A stretch of 64,000 nucleotides of DNA from Massilia sp. PDC64 (GCF_900101265.1 NZ_FMZS01000015.1:62001-126000), one strand, 5' to 3'; shown: positions 43,401-52,813, numbered from the stretch's first letter. A program made the numbers and translations. The notes: a model not told the origin generated them from the sequence alone.

Positions 43401-44384
43401 GTCGCGGACGTGTTCATCAACCGCATGAGCCACCCGTTCGGCAACGGCTACTGGGGCGACGACGACGGCGACGCGGGACGCCGGCGGGAAGTGTTCCGGC
43501 TCGCGCTGTCGGGCAGCCGCATCGCGCTGCACAGCCGGTCCAGCAACCTGTTCGCCACGCTCGACAACGACGACTTCTTCCAGTACCTGGGCGGTACGGC
43601 GCTGGCGATCCGCAGTGTCGACGGGAAGACGCCCGAGGTGCTCGTGAGCGATTTGTCGAACCCCCGCCGCGCGGGGCACAAGACGTTGAACCAGTACATG
43701 GGCCAGGAAATGCAGAGCCGCTACCTGAACCCGCGCTGGGCCGACAGGATGCTGGCCGAGGGCTATTCCGGCGCGCGCTTCATCAACCGCGTCGTCGATT
43801 ACCTGTGGGCGTGGCAGGTGACGGTGCCGGAAGCCGTCGACAACGGCACGTGGCAGCGCATGTACGACACGTACGTCGCGGACCGCCACGGCCTGCGCGT
43901 ACGCGAGCGCATCGTGCAGGCGGGCAACCTGCGCGCGTGGCAGGCCGTCACGGACCGCATGCTGTCGGCGATCGAGAAGGGGTACTGGAAACCGGACGAT
44001 GCCGTGCGGCGCCGGCTGCTGGCCGAGAATGCGCGGGCCGTCGCGGAAGGCGGCGCCGCGTGCGGTGCGGACACGTGCAGCCGGGCGACGCTGACCTTGC
44101 AGCCGCTGTTGGCGGGACGGGCGCCGGGCGAGGGTGGGGCGGCGCCGCGCGTGTCGGCGGCGCCCGCCGCTGCGCCGGCAGCACCGGCGGAGGCCGCGCA
44201 ACCCGCGCCGGCGCCCGAGGGCAGGGTGGCCGGCTTCGAGATGGAAACCGTCGTCAAGGCGATGACGCCCGTGCAGAAGACGGTCGGCGCGCTGGTCGTG
44301 CTCGCGCTGGCGGTCGCCGTGATCGGCGGCGGGTACGTGTGGCGCCGCCGTGCGGTCACTTTCGGAACGGGTTCCGGTCGTTGA
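40479..44384 (+). CDS. CobN-like protein, exported and membrane-anchored
   Basis: 1301 residues. The body is CobN/BchH family: VVHVGTHGTQEWLTGKEAGL, AMPNIYPYVMDDVGEGIQAK, TIVDHMTPPF, GYSGARFINRVVDYLWAWQV and SGAYGTNIEKLL. Unlike cytoplasmic CobN, it starts with a signal peptide (FVFLLAALMLGQAAHA, cleavage near 23) and ends with a single membrane helix (VGALVVLALAVAVIGGGYVW, about 1269-1290) followed by RRR, so the chelatase body should face the periplasm. No CobS or CobT is nearby. It is under a B12 riboswitch and follows ExbB-like and DUF2149 genes. The reaction, cobalt insertion or removal from a corrin, is unproven. Confidence 0.9.
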   Translation: MCPNKLLRFVFLLAALMLGQAAHAAPRTLALLLGDVESRPAVLAVRALERELAAADVAVRIVPASGMTPADHAALAGADVAVVNVKGSQLLQLVAPDLEALRRRARPVYAVGAQPDDAQRDQGIRADAAILAFHREGGIENMEGLLRRVLVAGFGARVDVPPLRTMPEAGLYDVDARRGAASFDEYVAHYAHHRPGAPWIGVMFYRASLVAGQTLPLAAIVHALEGAGYNVLPAYGYPYDVPLKLFLDADGKSRIDLLVALGMKVGGTAATGALLDRIGVPAINAITLSQHGAAQWEDSRVGLDLMERTWQMAGAEVAGLVQPTVVASREKVVDAATGLAYVEEQPIAERVARLRARADAWLALRRTPNADKHVAIVYFNYPHGSETIGAAYLNVLPDSLWQITERLRAVGYANGNRYPATPAALQREVQQWGNYPGKTGADYLAGLARLAASGEALLVPLADYRRWYDALPAKLRAAVEGAWGSPEKSPVLWKDAHGVPHFVFPARRYGNLLLAPQPGRAWEQNLAKLHNDVTLPPGHEYIAFYLWLQQGFHANAVVHVGTHGTQEWLTGKEAGLSASDPTEALIGAMPNIYPYVMDDVGEGIQAKRRGMATIVDHMTPPFDAAGLNPDLRELGALLNDYRVAEQKSPMLVKAHLTALNALANKAGVLKDMGKTALSTEADMEALEEYLDDTGSKLTPFGLHTFGVAPAPDLRAATARAVVSLEPHLDDAGKAARTAQLERDIEASAAAELARLVDALDGKFIPTGPSADLVRNPDALPTGHNFFGLDPARIPSRAVYEQGRQLATKLVEDYRRRHGAYPDKLTMNLWGVETQRHEGVMEAQAMALMGVRPTWDERGRVTGVEAIPRRELGRPRVDVTMVSSGLFRDLFGNVLKLLDQAAQAARAQQDDEDPHGNVLAAHAQAMAAKLKQEGVPAEEAERLAGVRIFGLPSGAYGTNIEKLLPLSNVWQDERQVADVFINRMSHPFGNGYWGDDDGDAGRRREVFRLALSGSRIALHSRSSNLFATLDNDDFFQYLGGTALAIRSVDGKTPEVLVSDLSNPRRAGHKTLNQYMGQEMQSRYLNPRWADRMLAEGYSGARFINRVVDYLWAWQVTVPEAVDNGTWQRMYDTYVADRHGLRVRERIVQAGNLRAWQAVTDRMLSAIEKGYWKPDDAVRRRLLAENARAVAEGGAACGADTCSRATLTLQPLLAGRAPGEGGAAPRVSAAPAAAPAAPAEAAQPAPAPEGRVAGFEMETVVKAMTPVQKTVGALVVLALAVAVIGGGYVWRRRAVTFGTGSGR

Positions 44385-45492
44385 GCTCGTCGATGTAATC
44401 GTCGATGCCGCCCGCTTCCCGGTCCAGGAAGCGCTCGACGGCATCGGCGAACGACGGGTGCGCGAGCCAGTGCGCGGACCACGTCCGCGTCGGCAGGAAC
44501 CCGCGCGCCATCTTGTGCTCGCCCTGGGCGCCGCCCTCGAACACCTGGATGCCCTGCTCGATGCAGAATTCCAGCGGCTGGTAATAGGCCGTCTCGAAAT
44601 GCAGGCAGGGCACGTGTTCCAGCGCGCCCCAGTAGCGGCCGTACAGCGTGGTCTCGTCGTGCACGACGAGGGACGCCGCGATCGGGTGGCCGTCCCGTTC
44701 CGCGATCACGAGCAGCAGGTTCTCCGGCATCGTCTTGCCGATGCGGCGGAAGAAGTCCAGGTTCAAATAGGGCTTCGAGAAGTGTTCCGCATACGTGTTG
44801 CGGTAGCAGCGCGTGAAGAAGCGCCATTCCTCGTCGGTGACGTCCGGCCCGCGCACGCGCCGCAACGTCACGCCCGCGTCGCGCACCTTGCGCCGCTCGG
44901 CGCGGATGTTCTTGCGCTTCTTCTGCTCGAGCGTGGAGAGAAAGTCGTCGAAGGTCGCGTAGCCCGCATTCATCCAGTGGAACTGCACGCCGCTGCGCAG
45001 CAGGAAGCCGGCGTCCGCCAGCTGGCGCGCCTGCTCGTCGGGCGGGAACAGCACGTGCGTGGACGACACGTCCGTCGCCTTCTGCGTCTTCACGAGCACG
45101 TCGACGAGGGCCGTCCGCGCGGCCGCGTCGCGCGCGAGCAGGCGCGGGCCGCTTACGGGCGTGAACGGGATGGCGCACAAGAGCTTCGGGTAATAGTCGA
45201 GCCCATGCTCCTGGTAGGCGTTGGCCCAGGCCCAGTCGAACACGTATTCGCCGTACGAATGGCCCTTCACGTACAGGGGCAGGGCCGCGGCCAGCCGCTC
45301 GTCCTTGTCGTACAGGGCGATGTATTGCGGCTGCCAGCCCGTCTCCGGCGTCGCGCTGCCGGATTCGTGCAAGGCATGCAGGAAGGCAAAGGAGAGAAAG
45401 GGATTCGAACTCTCCTGCAGAGCCACGAGGGCATCCCAGTCCGCCTGTCCGATCTCGGACAGAGAAGAAACGATATGCGTGCGATAATTCAA
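44356..45492 (-). CDS. GNAT-like acyltransferase (peptidoglycan-biosynthesis-annotated DUF482 family)
   Basis: 378 residues of the FemAB-like GNAT group: DWDALVALQESSNPFLSFAF at the start, AALPLYVKGHSYGEYVFDWA, then QKKRKNIRAERRKVRDAG, YRNTYAEHFSKPYLNLDFF and FETAYYQPLEFCIEQGIQVF near the end. The most likely start is a TTG at 45492 with CGGAAG before it; no ATG fits. The frame stays open far upstream opposite nadE, which is a shadow. It overlaps the CobN gene end by 29 bases (convergent) and begins 27 bases from the divergent nadE start. Confidence 0.82.
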   Translation of the reverse strand: MNYRTHIVSSLSEIGQADWDALVALQESSNPFLSFAFLHALHESGSATPETGWQPQYIALYDKDERLAAALPLYVKGHSYGEYVFDWAWANAYQEHGLDYYPKLLCAIPFTPVSGPRLLARDAAARTALVDVLVKTQKATDVSSTHVLFPPDEQARQLADAGFLLRSGVQFHWMNAGYATFDDFLSTLEQKKRKNIRAERRKVRDAGVTLRRVRGPDVTDEEWRFFTRCYRNTYAEHFSKPYLNLDFFRRIGKTMPENLLLVIAERDGHPIAASLVVHDETTLYGRYWGALEHVPCLHFETAYYQPLEFCIEQGIQVFEGGAQGEHKMARGFLPTRTWSAHWLAHPSFADAVERFLDREAGGIDDYIDELNDRNPFRK

Positions 45493-45519
45493 GATGACTT
45501 CCGTGAGCTGTTGAGACCT

Positions 45520-47583
45520 ATGGATAAGCGATTCTTCAACCTGTACTCCCACGACTTCGCGCGCGTCGCCGTCGCCAGCCCGCGTTGCAAGGTCGCGGAC
45601 CCCGCCTTCAATGCGCAGGAAACGATCCGCCTCGCGCGTGAAGCCGCGGATAAGGGCGCCGTGCTGGCCGCGTTCCCCGAACTGGGCCTGTCGGCCTACA
45701 CGTGCGACGACCTGTTCCACCAGCGCGCGCTGCTCGATGCCGTGCTGGACGCGCTGGCCGAAGTCGTCGCCGCGTCCGCCACGCTCCCGCTGGCTCTCGT
45801 CGTCGGCGCGCCGCTGCGCGTCAACCACGTGCTGTTCAACTGCGCCGTGGTCGTCGCCGGTGGCCGCATCCTGGGGGTGGTCCCGAAAAGCTACCTGCCC
45901 AATTATGGCGAATTTTATGAAAGTCGGCAGTTCAGTGCGGCGGACAACGCGGCCGTCGACCGGATCACGCTGCTGGGCCAGGACGTGGCGTTCGGCCCGG
46001 AACAGATCTTCGAACTGGAGAACCAGCCGCTGTTCCGCTTCCACGTCGAGATCTGCGAAGACGTGTGGGTGCCGATTCCGCCGTCCTCGTACGCCGCATT
46101 GGCCGGCGCGACGGTGCTGGTGAACCTGTCCGCGTCGAACGTCGTCGTCGGCAAGAGCGGCTATCGACACCAGCTCGTGTCGCAGCAGTCGGCGCGCTGC
46201 CTGGCCGCGTATCTGTACACGTCGGCCGGCCGCGGCGAATCGACGACGGACATGGCGTGGGACGGCCAGTCGCTGATCTACGAAAAGGGCGACAAGCTGG
46301 CCGAGTCCGAGCGCTTCCTGGCCGACTCGCACATCATCTTCGGCGACGTCGACCTGGAACGCCTGTCGGTCGACCGCATGCACACGACGACGTTCGCCCA
46401 ATCCGTGCGCCGCCACGCGCACGAAGTCGCGAAGTTCCGCGTGCAGAAGTTTGCCGTGCCGCTGCCGCTCGAGAAAGACCTGCCGCTGGCCCGCCTCGTC
46501 GAGCGCTTCCCGTACGTGCCGGCCGACGGCCGCCGCCGCGACGAACGCTGCACGGAGGTCTACAACATCCAGGTGCAGGCGCTCGTGCAGCGGCTGCAGT
46601 CGTCCGGGCACCAGAAGGTCGTCATCGGCATTTCCGGCGGCCTCGATTCGACGCACGCGCTGCTCGTCTGCGCCAAGGCGATGGACAAGCTGGGGCTCCC
46701 CCGCACGAACATCCTCGCGTACACGATGCCGGGCTTCGCGACGAGCGAACGCACCTTGCGCCAGGCGCGCGAACTGATGCGCGTCGTGGGCTGCACGGCG
46801 CACGAGATCGACATCCGTCCCAGCTGTATCCAGATGCTGAAGGACCTCGGCCACCCGTATGCGGAAGGCGCCGAGCAGTACGACGTCACGTTCGAGAACG
46901 TGCAGGCGGGCGAGCGCACGAGCCATTTGTTCCGCCTCGCGAACCACCACCACGCGATCGTGATCGGCACGGGCGATTTGTCCGAACTGGCGCTGGGCTG
47001 GTGCACGTACGGCGTGGGCGACCACATGTCGCACTACAACGTCAATGCGAGCGTGCCGAAGACGCTGATCTCGCACCTCGTGCGCTGGGTCGCCGACACG
47101 AAGCAGATCGGCGACACGGGTTCCGACGTGCTGATCAACGTGCTGGAGACGGAAATTTCGCCGGAGCTGGTGCCGGGCAAGACGGGCACGGGCAAGGAAG
47201 AGGGCAAGCCCGCGCAGGTGACGGAAGACTTCATCGGCCCGTACGAGCTGCAGGATTTTAATTTGTACTACACCCTGCGCTACGGTTTCGGGCCGGCGAA
47301 GGTCGCGTACCTGGCGTGGAGCGCGTGGCGGGATCGCACCGCAGGGCCGTGGCCGGAAGGCGGCAGCCCGGCGCGCAACCAGTACGACCTCGCGGCGATC
47401 AAGAAAAACCTCGGCATCTTCCTGTGGCGCTTCTTCAAGACGAGCCAGTTCAAGCGCTCCTGCGTGCCGAACGGGCCGAAGGTCGGCAACGGCGGCTCGC
47501 TGTCCCCCCGCGGCGACTGGCGCGCGCCGAGCGACTCGGAAGCGACCGTGTGGATGGACCAGCTGGCGAGGATTCCGGACTGA
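45520..47583 (+). CDS. nadE: Glutamine-dependent NAD+ synthetase
   Basis: 687 residues. The N-terminal nitrilase-type glutaminase has its triad: Glu54 in FPELGLS, Lys123 in VPKSYLPNY and Cys179 in VEICEDVW. The C-terminal synthetase has the ATP-binding SGGLDSTHALL loop from Ser372 and GTGDLSELALGWCTYG. It converts nicotinic acid adenine dinucleotide to NAD+ with glutamine as amine donor. The start is the ATG at 45520; an in-frame ATG at 45475 would overlap the divergent acyltransferase. It is 45 bases before glnB. Confidence 0.96.
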   Translation: MDKRFFNLYSHDFARVAVASPRCKVADPAFNAQETIRLAREAADKGAVLAAFPELGLSAYTCDDLFHQRALLDAVLDALAEVVAASATLPLALVVGAPLRVNHVLFNCAVVVAGGRILGVVPKSYLPNYGEFYESRQFSAADNAAVDRITLLGQDVAFGPEQIFELENQPLFRFHVEICEDVWVPIPPSSYAALAGATVLVNLSASNVVVGKSGYRHQLVSQQSARCLAAYLYTSAGRGESTTDMAWDGQSLIYEKGDKLAESERFLADSHIIFGDVDLERLSVDRMHTTTFAQSVRRHAHEVAKFRVQKFAVPLPLEKDLPLARLVERFPYVPADGRRRDERCTEVYNIQVQALVQRLQSSGHQKVVIGISGGLDSTHALLVCAKAMDKLGLPRTNILAYTMPGFATSERTLRQARELMRVVGCTAHEIDIRPSCIQMLKDLGHPYAEGAEQYDVTFENVQAGERTSHLFRLANHHHAIVIGTGDLSELALGWCTYGVGDHMSHYNVNASVPKTLISHLVRWVADTKQIGDTGSDVLINVLETEISPELVPGKTGTGKEEGKPAQVTEDFIGPYELQDFNLYYTLRYGFGPAKVAYLAWSAWRDRTAGPWPEGGSPARNQYDLAAIKKNLGIFLWRFFKTSQFKRSCVPNGPKVGNGGSLSPRGDWRAPSDSEATVWMDQLARIPD

Positions 47584-47628
47584 CCGGGTGCCATGCGATA
47601 ATCCATGGAAACTTGTTAGGAGATAACC

Positions 47629-47967
47629 ATGAAACAGATTACCTGCGTGATCAAGCCGTTCAAACTGGATGAAGTGCGCGAAGCGCTGGCCGAAGTGAAC
47701 GTCACGGGCCTGACCGTCACGGAAGTGAAGGGCTTCGGCCGCCAGAAGGGCCACACGGAACTGTACCGCGGCGCGGAATACGTGGTCGACTTCCTGCCCA
47801 AGGTGAAGATCGAAGTGGTGGTCGACGATTCGCTGACCGAGCAGGTCGTGGATGCGATCATCAAGGCTGCGCGCACCGGCAAGATCGGCGACGGCAAGAT
47901 CTTCGTGCAGGAAGTGGAGCAGGTGATCCGTATCCGTACGGGCGAGACGGGGCCGGACGCCGTTTGA
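47629..47967 (+). CDS. glnB: Nitrogen regulatory protein PII
   Basis: 112 residues, the canonical PII length. The T-loop carries Tyr51 (GAEYVVDFLPKVK), the uridylylation site, and the C-terminal signature TGKIGDGKIFV is present. PII reads 2-oxoglutarate, ATP/ADP and glutamine status and controls GlnE, NtrB and AmtB. AGGAGATAACC precedes the ATG. It is 45 bases after nadE; PII proteins are known to bind and activate glutamine-dependent NAD synthetase in some bacteria, so the pairing is meaningful. It could be glnK by paralogy, but there is no amtB beside it. Confidence 0.94.
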   Translation: MKQITCVIKPFKLDEVREALAEVNVTGLTVTEVKGFGRQKGHTELYRGAEYVVDFLPKVKIEVVVDDSLTEQVVDAIIKAARTGKIGDGKIFVQEVEQVIRIRTGETGPDAV

Positions 47968-47976
47968 TGGCGGGGG

Positions 47977-48582
47977 TTAGCGCCCCACCCGCACGTCGAA
48001 CTTCCACGCCACCAGCCGGAACACGACGATGAACATCGCGCTGGACCACAGCGCGAAATCGTGCGGAAAACCGTTCATCCCCAGCAGCAGGAACATCCAG
48101 TTCCCGAGGAATGCGCAGATGGCGTAGGGCTTGCCGTCCCTGAACACCATCGGCACCTCGTTGCAGACGATGTCGCGCATCACGCCACCGAAGATCCCCG
48201 TGATCACGCCCATCATCGACGCGATGAACAGCGGCATGTGCGCGTCCAGCGCGGACGACACGCCCGCCACGGAAAACAGGCCCAGGCCGACCGCGTCGGC
48301 GATGACGATCAACCGTTCCGACACGATCTGGCGCAAGGTGCGGATCAGCGGCGTCGCGACGAGGGCCAGCACGAAGATCAGGATCGCGTACTCCTGGTGG
48401 ATCACCCAGAACAGCGGCCGTTTATCGAGCAGGATGTCGCGCAGCGTGCCGCCGCCGAATGCGGCGATGAAGGCGACCGTGAACACCCCCACCACGTCCA
48501 TGCGCTTTCTGCGCGCCTCGATGAACCCCGAGAACGCGCCTACCAGGATCGCAACGATTTCAATGACGGTGATGAGGTGCAT
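47977..48582 (-). CDS. Trimeric intracellular cation (TRIC) channel-family protein
   Basis: 201 residues with seven membrane helices in the inner membrane. GGGTLRDILL in the first repeat and GGVMRDIVCNEVPMVF in the second are the two glycine-rich repeats of the TRIC/UPF0126 family, whose members conduct potassium and glycine-like solutes. The two halves are visibly related. It is convergent with glnB (nine bases between). Physiological role here is unknown. Confidence 0.9.
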   Translation of the reverse strand: MHLITVIEIVAILVGAFSGFIEARRKRMDVVGVFTVAFIAAFGGGTLRDILLDKRPLFWVIHQEYAILIFVLALVATPLIRTLRQIVSERLIVIADAVGLGLFSVAGVSSALDAHMPLFIASMMGVITGIFGGVMRDIVCNEVPMVFRDGKPYAICAFLGNWMFLLLGMNGFPHDFALWSSAMFIVVFRLVAWKFDVRVGR

Positions 48583-48634
48583 GCGGGGGCCGGTAGTCTC
48601 GATGTTGCTAGACTAGCATGCCGGCCCGGCCGCG

Positions 48635-50833
48635 TCAGCCTGCGTTGGGTGCCAGCGGCAGGCGCACGGCGAACACCACCTTGCCGTCCTCGTGACGGTA
48701 GTCGATCTCGCCCTCGTGCTCGCGCACGATCTGCTGGGCGATGTACAGGCCGAGACCCATGCCCGTGCGGTTACGGGGATTGTTCATCGAACCGCGCTTG
48801 AACGGGTTGAACAGCGCGGCCTCGGTCTCCGCCGGGATCGGCGCGCCCGCGTTCGCCACTTCCAGCACGGCGACGCCGTCCCGCGGGGCGAGGCGGATCG
48901 TGATCGGCTGGTTCGGCTCGCCGTGGTGGCGGGCGTTGGACAGCAGGTTCGAGATCACCTGGCCCAGGCGGCCTGCATCCGCCAGCACGACCGCCGGCCC
49001 GGCCGTCTGCAGATCGTAGACGATGGTCGGATAGGCGAGGCGCGCTTCCTCGACCATGTCCTCGACGAGGCCCGCCAGGTCGACCGGATGCAGGTCGATG
49101 CCGAGCGACAGCCCACGGTCGATGCGGCTCATGTCCAGCACCTGGCCGATCATGCGCTGCATGCGGTTGCTGGACGATTGGATGCGCTTGCCCAGGGTGC
49201 CCTTGTTGCTGCCGCCGTCCGTGCGCTCGAGGACCATGCCGGCCATGTTGATGGAGTTGAGCGGGTCGCGCAGGTCGTGGCCCAGCATGGCGAGCAGTTG
49301 CGCGCGCGTGGATTCCGTCTGCGCGCGGCGCGCGTTCGACACGCGCACCAGCTCGCCCAGCATCATGCGCGCATGCGTGAGGATGCCGTCCTCCCACGGG
49401 TGGGCGCGACCGCGCACCGTCTCGTGCCAGGCTTCGAACGAACCGCGCGGCGTCAGGCGCTCGCCCAGCGGGCCGGCCTGGGTCTTGTCCGGCTTGCCGC
49501 CCCACGCCACTTCCTCGATCTGTTCCGTGCGCAGCAGCACGCACCAGCCGCCGGACGGCGGGTCGAAGGGCAGGGCCAGCATGCCGGCCCATTTGCCGAG
49601 CAGGGGCTGGATCGCATCCGGCCATTCCTTCACGCAGCCGCGCGTGACGATATCGTGCGCTTCGGCCGGCAGCGACGCGACGATGGCGTCGCCCAGCGCC
49701 TGGTCGACGCCGCGGCACACGACGCGTCCGTACTGGCTGACGACGAGCGCGTGCGCATGCGTGGACTCCAGCAGGCCGGCGCCGTGTTCGACGAGGGTTT
49801 CGAGCGGGTCGTCTTCCAGCAGCAGCGCCTCCACGAGGCTCGTGCGTACGTTCGCCGCGTGTTCGACCAGTTCCGCGTCCTCGCGCGCCTCGATGCCCTG
49901 AACGGTCGACGCGATCACCTGGGCCAGCACGTCCGCCGCCATCCGGACCGAGTAGGGGACGCGCTTGGGCGCCATGTGGTGGCACGCGATCAGGCCCCAC
50001 AGGCGGCCGTGGATGACGATCGACACGCTCATCGACGCGCCCACGCCCATGTTCTGCAAATACTCCACGTGGACCGGCGACACGCTGCGCAGCACGGCGA
50101 AGCTCATGTCCAGCGGCGCGCTACCTTCCGCGCCCAGCAGCGGCACCGCGTGGTAGCCGACGTCGGCGATCATGCGCAGGGTGTTCAGCACGTACAGGCG
50201 GCGCGCCTGCGGCGGGATGTCGCCGGCCGGGTAGCGCTGGCCCAGGTAGGGCACGAGATCGTCGCGGCGCGCCTCGGCCACCACGTCGCCGGAATCGTCG
50301 CTGCGGAAACGGTAGGCCATCACGCGGTCGAAGCCCGTGAAGTCGCGGATCTGGCGTACGGTCGATTCCAGCAGGCCGTCGATGGTGCGCTGGCGGCGCA
50401 GGCGGTCGATCGACGAGTGCGCCTTGATCGCGAACTGCGCGACTTCGTCCATGCCGACGTCGCGCGCCTCGAATTCCACGATCACGCGGCCCGCGTGCGC
50501 GTGCACGACGCAGTCGTAATCGCGGTCGCGGATGGCGACGGCCGCCACCGTGGCGGGCGACTCGCCATCCTCCATCGTGTCCAGGCTTTCCCGGATGAGG
50601 TCCGTCACCGCCTGCGGCAGGCCCAGCGCGGCGTACGGCTGGCCCAGGAGGGGTTCGGCATCCGTCACGTCGGCGACGTTGGCGCTCCAGCCTTCGACGC
50701 GTCCCGCGTCCGACAGGAAGAGCAGGGCGCCATGGGGCTGGATCGATCCGGGAATGTGGATCGGTTCATCGGCACAATTTTGCAAATCGACGCGCCGCGG
50801 TGCTGCCATCGGTACGGGGGTACGGGACTCCAC
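48635..50833 (-). CDS. Bacteriophytochrome sensor histidine kinase
   Basis: 732 residues. An N-terminal PAS domain bears the bilin-binding Cys20 (NCADEPIHIPGSIQPHGALL), followed by a GAF domain with YPAGDIPPQARRLY and IACHHM and then a PHY domain. The kinase part has HisKA with LGHDLRDPLNSI and an ATPase domain with NLLSNARHHG and GMGLGLYIA. The G1 box is ANAGAPIP, with Asn where most kinases have Asp, a variant I recall in related phytochromes. It should sense red/far-red light with biliverdin. No haem oxygenase (bphO) or response regulator lies beside it. The next gene upstream is the Smr protein gene, ending 152 bp away. Confidence 0.92.
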   Translation of the reverse strand: MESRTPVPMAAPRRVDLQNCADEPIHIPGSIQPHGALLFLSDAGRVEGWSANVADVTDAEPLLGQPYAALGLPQAVTDLIRESLDTMEDGESPATVAAVAIRDRDYDCVVHAHAGRVIVEFEARDVGMDEVAQFAIKAHSSIDRLRRQRTIDGLLESTVRQIRDFTGFDRVMAYRFRSDDSGDVVAEARRDDLVPYLGQRYPAGDIPPQARRLYVLNTLRMIADVGYHAVPLLGAEGSAPLDMSFAVLRSVSPVHVEYLQNMGVGASMSVSIVIHGRLWGLIACHHMAPKRVPYSVRMAADVLAQVIASTVQGIEAREDAELVEHAANVRTSLVEALLLEDDPLETLVEHGAGLLESTHAHALVVSQYGRVVCRGVDQALGDAIVASLPAEAHDIVTRGCVKEWPDAIQPLLGKWAGMLALPFDPPSGGWCVLLRTEQIEEVAWGGKPDKTQAGPLGERLTPRGSFEAWHETVRGRAHPWEDGILTHARMMLGELVRVSNARRAQTESTRAQLLAMLGHDLRDPLNSINMAGMVLERTDGGSNKGTLGKRIQSSSNRMQRMIGQVLDMSRIDRGLSLGIDLHPVDLAGLVEDMVEEARLAYPTIVYDLQTAGPAVVLADAGRLGQVISNLLSNARHHGEPNQPITIRLAPRDGVAVLEVANAGAPIPAETEAALFNPFKRGSMNNPRNRTGMGLGLYIAQQIVREHEGEIDYRHEDGKVVFAVRLPLAPNAG

Positions 50834-50985
50834 TCACTCATCCTTATGCTGGCAGCGCCGTGGGCACCACGATGTCTGCATCTTACAGGTTTCGTTACAT
50901 CATGGGCGTCATTTGACAATGAAACGTGCTCGATTACGCGCGATTTGATGAGTTTATTTCACGACTTGACAAAAGGAAAGATTGC

Positions 50986-51657
50986 TCAATCCAGCAATGC
51001 GGGGCGGAGGAGAACGATCAATGCGCCGTTGCCGCCATCGGCCCGGTTCGCGACGCAGAACGCGACCACGTCGCTCGTCTGCACGAGCCAGCTGTGGACC
51101 ATGCCGCGCAGGACGGGCTCGCCGCCGGCCGAGCCGTAGCCCACGCCGTGGATGATGCGCACGCAGCGGATGCCGCGCTTGCTGGATTTGCGGAGATAGG
51201 CGTCGACGTGGCGGCGCGCGAGGTCGCGCGTGAGGCCGTGCAGGTCCAGCTCGTCCTCGACGGGCCAGTGGCGCTTGCGCAGTTTTTTCACGACGTCCGG
51301 GCCGACGCCGGGCGCCGACCAGCTGAGGGACGGATCTTCGTCGAGCAGGCCGTCCACGTCGAACTGGTCGGACAGCATCGACTCGCGCAGCACGGCGGCC
51401 GTTTCTTCTTCGGGCGTGCGGGGACGCGTGGGCAGGGGCTGGCCCCGCGTTTCGAATTCGTGCATCGGCCGCCATACGTAGCGGTCCGATTCGGGCATCT
51501 TGACGACGTCCGTGACGGCCGAGCGGAATTCCACGGCGTTCTCGCGCGCGATGCGTTCGCGCTTTTCCCGCTCGGCCTTTTCGATGGCGCGCAGCCTTTC
51601 GTCTTCCTTGAGCTTGTCGCGCAAGGATTTCAAATCAGCGAAGTCCTTCATCGCCAT
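50986..51657 (-). CDS. Smr-domain protein
   Basis: 223 residues. A charged coiled-coil N-terminus (about 1-60) precedes the Smr domain: DELDLHGLTRDLARRHV and IIHGVGYGSAGGEPVLR, where DLHGL and HGxG are the nuclease signatures of MutS2/Smr-type proteins. It probably cleaves branched DNA or RNA. The start at 51657 has AAAGGT before it; an in-frame ATG at 51651 is possible. It is 13 bases downstream of trxB and in the same direction. Confidence 0.9.
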   Translation of the reverse strand: MAMKDFADLKSLRDKLKEDERLRAIEKAEREKRERIARENAVEFRSAVTDVVKMPESDRYVWRPMHEFETRGQPLPTRPRTPEEETAAVLRESMLSDQFDVDGLLDEDPSLSWSAPGVGPDVVKKLRKRHWPVEDELDLHGLTRDLARRHVDAYLRKSSKRGIRCVRIIHGVGYGSAGGEPVLRGMVHSWLVQTSDVVAFCVANRADGGNGALIVLLRPALLD

Positions 51658-51670
51658 CGACGCACCTTTC

Positions 51671-52624
<954 letters not shown>

Positions 52625-52701
52625 GTGTGAACTTCTTCTATTGGATGATGCCCGGAAAGTGGGGCCGGGCAGTGCGGGAATCAAGAGGCGTTGAACCCGG
52701 G

Positions 52702-52707
52702 ATTATA
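52702..52707 (-). promoter_or_regulatory. -10 box of trxB
   Basis: The minus strand reads TATAAT here, 78 bp before the trxB ATG. No good -35 is found at 17-18 bases. Confidence 0.45.
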
Positions 52708-52760
52708 GTCGATGATGCAAACAAGCATGAATCGTGGGGCCAACCCGGCGTTATATCGCT

Positions 52761-52766
52761 TAGAAT
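52761..52766 (+). promoter_or_regulatory. -10 box of ftsK
   Basis: TAGAAT lies 48 bp before the ftsK ATG. The -35 is not clear. Confidence 0.4.
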
Positions 52767-52813
52767 GGGCATCTTTGGGGAATTGTTACCCGGCAGTACT
52801 GTTTCACACCGCA

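Noticed and set aside
44356..47754. The acyltransferase frame stays open for 1132 codons upstream, opposite nadE.
   Set aside because: The family start fits the TTG at 45492; the rest is a shadow of nadE.
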